From a bacterium (GTDB lineage Bacteria; Patescibacteriota; Minisyncoccia; Phycocordibacterales; UBA10002): 6,708 nucleotides of DNA. The position numbers and the translations under genes are program-made. The notes under the pieces were generated by a model. The model was given only the letters and a program-made list of their open reading frames with translations. It had not been told where the DNA came from and did not search any database. Every line of letters begins with the position of its first letter. Positions within the stretch are counted from its first letter, which is position 1. The stretch spans positions 1 through 6,708 of the forward strand of contig JAUSHG010000029.1 of NCBI GenBank assembly GCA_030648695.1, read 5' to 3'. This document shows, in pieces, positions 5,264-6,708 of this stretch.

Positions 5264-6409
5264 TTAATAGGCGATTTGTTTGTGAAGTAATTTTTCGGGT
5301 GCATCCAGATGTTCCAATGCCTTTCGCACTTTTTCTCCGGTCCTTCCGTCGCCCCACGGGTTAGAAATCTTCTGGAGCGACGCTTTGTATCGTGTATCGT
5401 ACAAAGACCGCCTTATAGCCGCCACTATCCTGTTTTTATTGTGGGGCACATCAATGATGTTTTTGCCGCGAAGACGCCCCTGTTGTCTCCCGCCGATATT
5501 CACGACCGGTGTTCGGAATGAAGCCGATTCAATAAGAGCCGCGCTTGAGTTCCCTACCCACACAGCGGCCTCCCGTTCCAGCGCAAGAAACATTTCGTGG
5601 GGAATGCTTTTGAATATGCGGAAGTTCTTGTTTCCTTTTTCTTTCTCAATTTCAGCAATGATGCGGGAACTGCCCGAATCCGCATTCGGATAGAGTACCA
5701 CAACCGGAAGACCTGAATCTTTGACGGCGGCGAGCGCTTCCCGCATTTCCGCTCCGGCACGTTTTGAGTTCTGTGCCGGATGCATCAGAAGCAATACAAA
5801 ATCACTCCCCGCCTTAATGTTGAGATAGCGCGCAACCTCCCTTTCGGAAGGAATCCTGCTGTTTAAAATCACATCAAGCGCCGGAGCACCGACAACGTGT
5901 ATGCGCGAAGGTTCTTCCCCCATGCGTGCAATACGCTGTGCAGATTCTTTTGTCGCAGGAAAATGCAGAGAGGCCATCTTCGTAATGGCATGCCGGGCAA
6001 CCTCATCTACGGTCTCGGTCTTCTCTCCTCCGTGGAGATGTCCGGTAGGAATCCGAAGATACAGACAGGCAAGCGCCACCACAAACATTTCCGCACGGTC
6101 GCCCAAAAGCAAAACAAAATCCGGGCGCTTTTTTCCAAACGCGGAAACAACTCGCGGAAGCAGTGCGGCGCTAAATTCCGCCATGCCCTGCTCTTTTTCC
6201 CCGTACACTGCATCAATGCGTTTTACCGATGAGAAAAGGCGCTTCACTTGCCTCAAGGTGTTTCCGTGCTCCGGCATGAGATGCATGCCGGTTGCATACA
6301 GGTCGAGCGAAAGCGTCCTGCTTGCTTCTATGGCGTGCAGTACCGGCGTCATCAGCCCGAAATCCGCGCGGGTGCCGGTGACATAGGCGATTTTTTTCTT
6401 ATGCGGCAT
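5264..6409 (-). CDS. neuC: NeuC/LegG-type hydrolysing UDP-sugar 2-epimerase
   Basis: This 381-residue protein is a full-length member of the hydrolysing UDP-GlcNAc 2-epimerase family with a GT-B fold. It releases UDP and inverts C2, giving ManNAc from UDP-GlcNAc or the 2,4-diacetamido-2,4,6-trideoxy-mannose precursor of legionaminic acid. Motifs include GTRADFGLM (12-20), TGMHLMPEHGNT (40-51), GDRAEM (103-108), HLHGGE (124-129), VDEVARHAITK (134-144) and VVGAPALD (172-179). The C-terminal domain carries GNSSAALIESASF (286-298) and GGRQQGRLR (306-314). These fit the NeuC branch rather than the non-hydrolysing WecB branch. The surrounding dehydratase, aminotransferase and acyltransferase favour the legionaminic-type substrate, but no residue seen here proves it. 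It overlaps the synthase gene by 11 bp, with only a weak AAAGAAA upstream of its ATG, which suggests translational coupling. Confidence 0.93.
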   Translation of the reverse strand: MPHKKKIAYVTGTRADFGLMTPVLHAIEASRTLSLDLYATGMHLMPEHGNTLRQVKRLFSSVKRIDAVYGEKEQGMAEFSAALLPRVVSAFGKKRPDFVLLLGDRAEMFVVALACLYLRIPTGHLHGGEKTETVDEVARHAITKMASLHFPATKESAQRIARMGEEPSRIHVVGAPALDVILNSRIPSEREVARYLNIKAGSDFVLLLMHPAQNSKRAGAEMREALAAVKDSGLPVVVLYPNADSGSSRIIAEIEKEKGNKNFRIFKSIPHEMFLALEREAAVWVGNSSAALIESASFRTPVVNIGGRQQGRLRGKNIIDVPHNKNRIVAAIRRSLYDTRYKASLQKISNPWGDGRTGEKVRKALEHLDAPEKLLHKQIAY

Positions 6410-6708
6410 AGTCGTTTTTCTTTATGAGTGTGTCGGCAGGAATATTCCGCACTGCTTTTGCCCCCGTAATGACGTCAAAATACTTTGGAGGAAGCCCCGT
6501 CCCCGGACGCTTGATGCCAAGATTCTGAATGGTAAACCGCTCCCCTTTTTTGACCGATTTGAGCGTAACGACGCTCTTGCGGGCCACGAGGGCAATCTGC
6601 CTCTCGCTTTGAAACGGCTTTTTCTTTCCCGTTCCAAGCGCCTGTCCCAGGTTGCGAATCTGCAAAACAAAATCGGCAAACTCCGCCGGCTCCATAGACG
6701 CCTTATGG
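6399..6708 (-). CDS. neuB: nonulosonic acid synthase (NeuB/LegI family), C-terminal part only
   Basis: The frame is open to the right edge, so only about the last 102 residues are visible. The first of these, HKASMEP, match the DHKASLEP segment at the end of the NeuB TIM barrel. Next comes the helix-rich linker (EFADFVLQIRNLGQALG) and then a complete C-terminal SAF (antifreeze-like) domain: ARKSVVTLKSVKKGERFTI, KRPGTGLPPKYFDVITGAKA, and a closing DTLIKK. The enzyme condenses phosphoenolpyruvate with a free N-acetylmannosamine-type sugar to give a nine-carbon nonulosonic acid; the SAF domain helps close the active site of the partner subunit in the dimer. The catalytic barrel lies outside the window, so NeuB, LegI and PseI cannot be told apart directly. 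The adjacent NeuC homologue makes PseI unlikely. An ATG at 6695 lies inside the conserved domain and is not the start. Confidence 0.92.
   Translation of the reverse strand, partial: HKASMEPAEFADFVLQIRNLGQALGTGKKKPFQSERQIALVARKSVVTLKSVKKGERFTIQNLGIKRPGTGLPPKYFDVITGAKAVRNIPADTLIKKNDYAA

Noticed and set aside
5247..5357. Extension of the acyltransferase to an upstream ATG at 5357 (37 extra residues)
   Set aside because: It would overlap the neuC coding sequence by 94 bp, the added residues are basic and unlike the family, and ATG 5246 gives a normal operon spacing and a normal protein length.
5901..6386. 161-codon open frame on the plus strand opposite neuC
   Set aside because: It is antisense to a well-supported conserved gene, shows no recognisable domain, and has the composition expected of a shadow frame. 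The same holds for other plus-strand frames, such as 3979-4386 and 5053-5364.
6399..6695. Independent 98-residue SAF-domain protein starting at ATG 6695
   Set aside because: The frame continues upstream to the edge with HKAS, matching the conserved NeuB barrel end, so the ATG is internal to a larger synthase gene.

Overview
The window is a stretch of a bacterial surface-glycan locus. All seven genes lie on the minus strand, so the biological order runs from the right edge to the left. In that order they are: the 3' end of an N-acetylneuraminate-type (nonulosonate) synthase (6708-6399), a NeuC-type hydrolysing UDP-sugar 2-epimerase (6409-5264), a short hexapeptide-repeat acyltransferase (5246-4845), a DegT/DnrJ/EryC1 PLP aminotransferase (4635-3529), a FlaA1/CapD-family UDP-HexNAc 4,6-dehydratase (3518-2484), an ABC exporter with fused membrane and ATPase domains (2487-703), and the N-terminal 223 codons of a class I SAM methyltransferase that runs off the left edge (671-1).

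These genes fit together as a nonulosonic acid pathway of the legionaminic type. The dehydratase would make a UDP-4-keto-6-deoxy-HexNAc, the aminotransferase would add a 4-amino group and the acyltransferase would acetylate it. The NeuC homologue would then remove UDP with inversion at C2, and the synthase would condense the free 6-deoxy-diacetamido-hexose with phosphoenolpyruvate. The hydrolysing epimerase argues against the pseudaminic route, which uses the unrelated hydrolase PseG. The dehydratase is of the FlaA1/PglF/CapE type rather than the RmlB-like LegB type, so the exact stereoisomer is open. Plain sialic acid plus a separate bacillosamine-like sugar is the main alternative. The ABC exporter resembles lipid-linked glycan flippases (PglK/MsbA architecture), and the methyltransferase may decorate the glycan. 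No CMP-sugar synthetase and no glycosyltransferase lie in the window.

The genes are tightly packed (an 11-bp overlap, a 4-bp ATGA overlap, and gaps of 17, 10 and 31 bp) except for one gap of about 200 bp at 4636-4844. That gap is almost entirely repeats: a TTCGAC...GTTGAA element, two inverted copies of a 27-bp hairpin repeat that resembles Neisseria dRS3, an outer inverted repeat, a CCTGCCT/AGGCAGG hairpin, a 12-bp direct repeat and a 9-bp tandem repeat.

The host cannot be fixed from this window. Such mosaics of short palindromes, together with mostly weak or absent Shine-Dalgarno sequences and a compact layout, would fit a candidate phyla radiation (Patescibacteria/Parcubacteria) genome. 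That is an inference from general impression. Similar palindromes also occur in Proteobacteria such as Neisseria.
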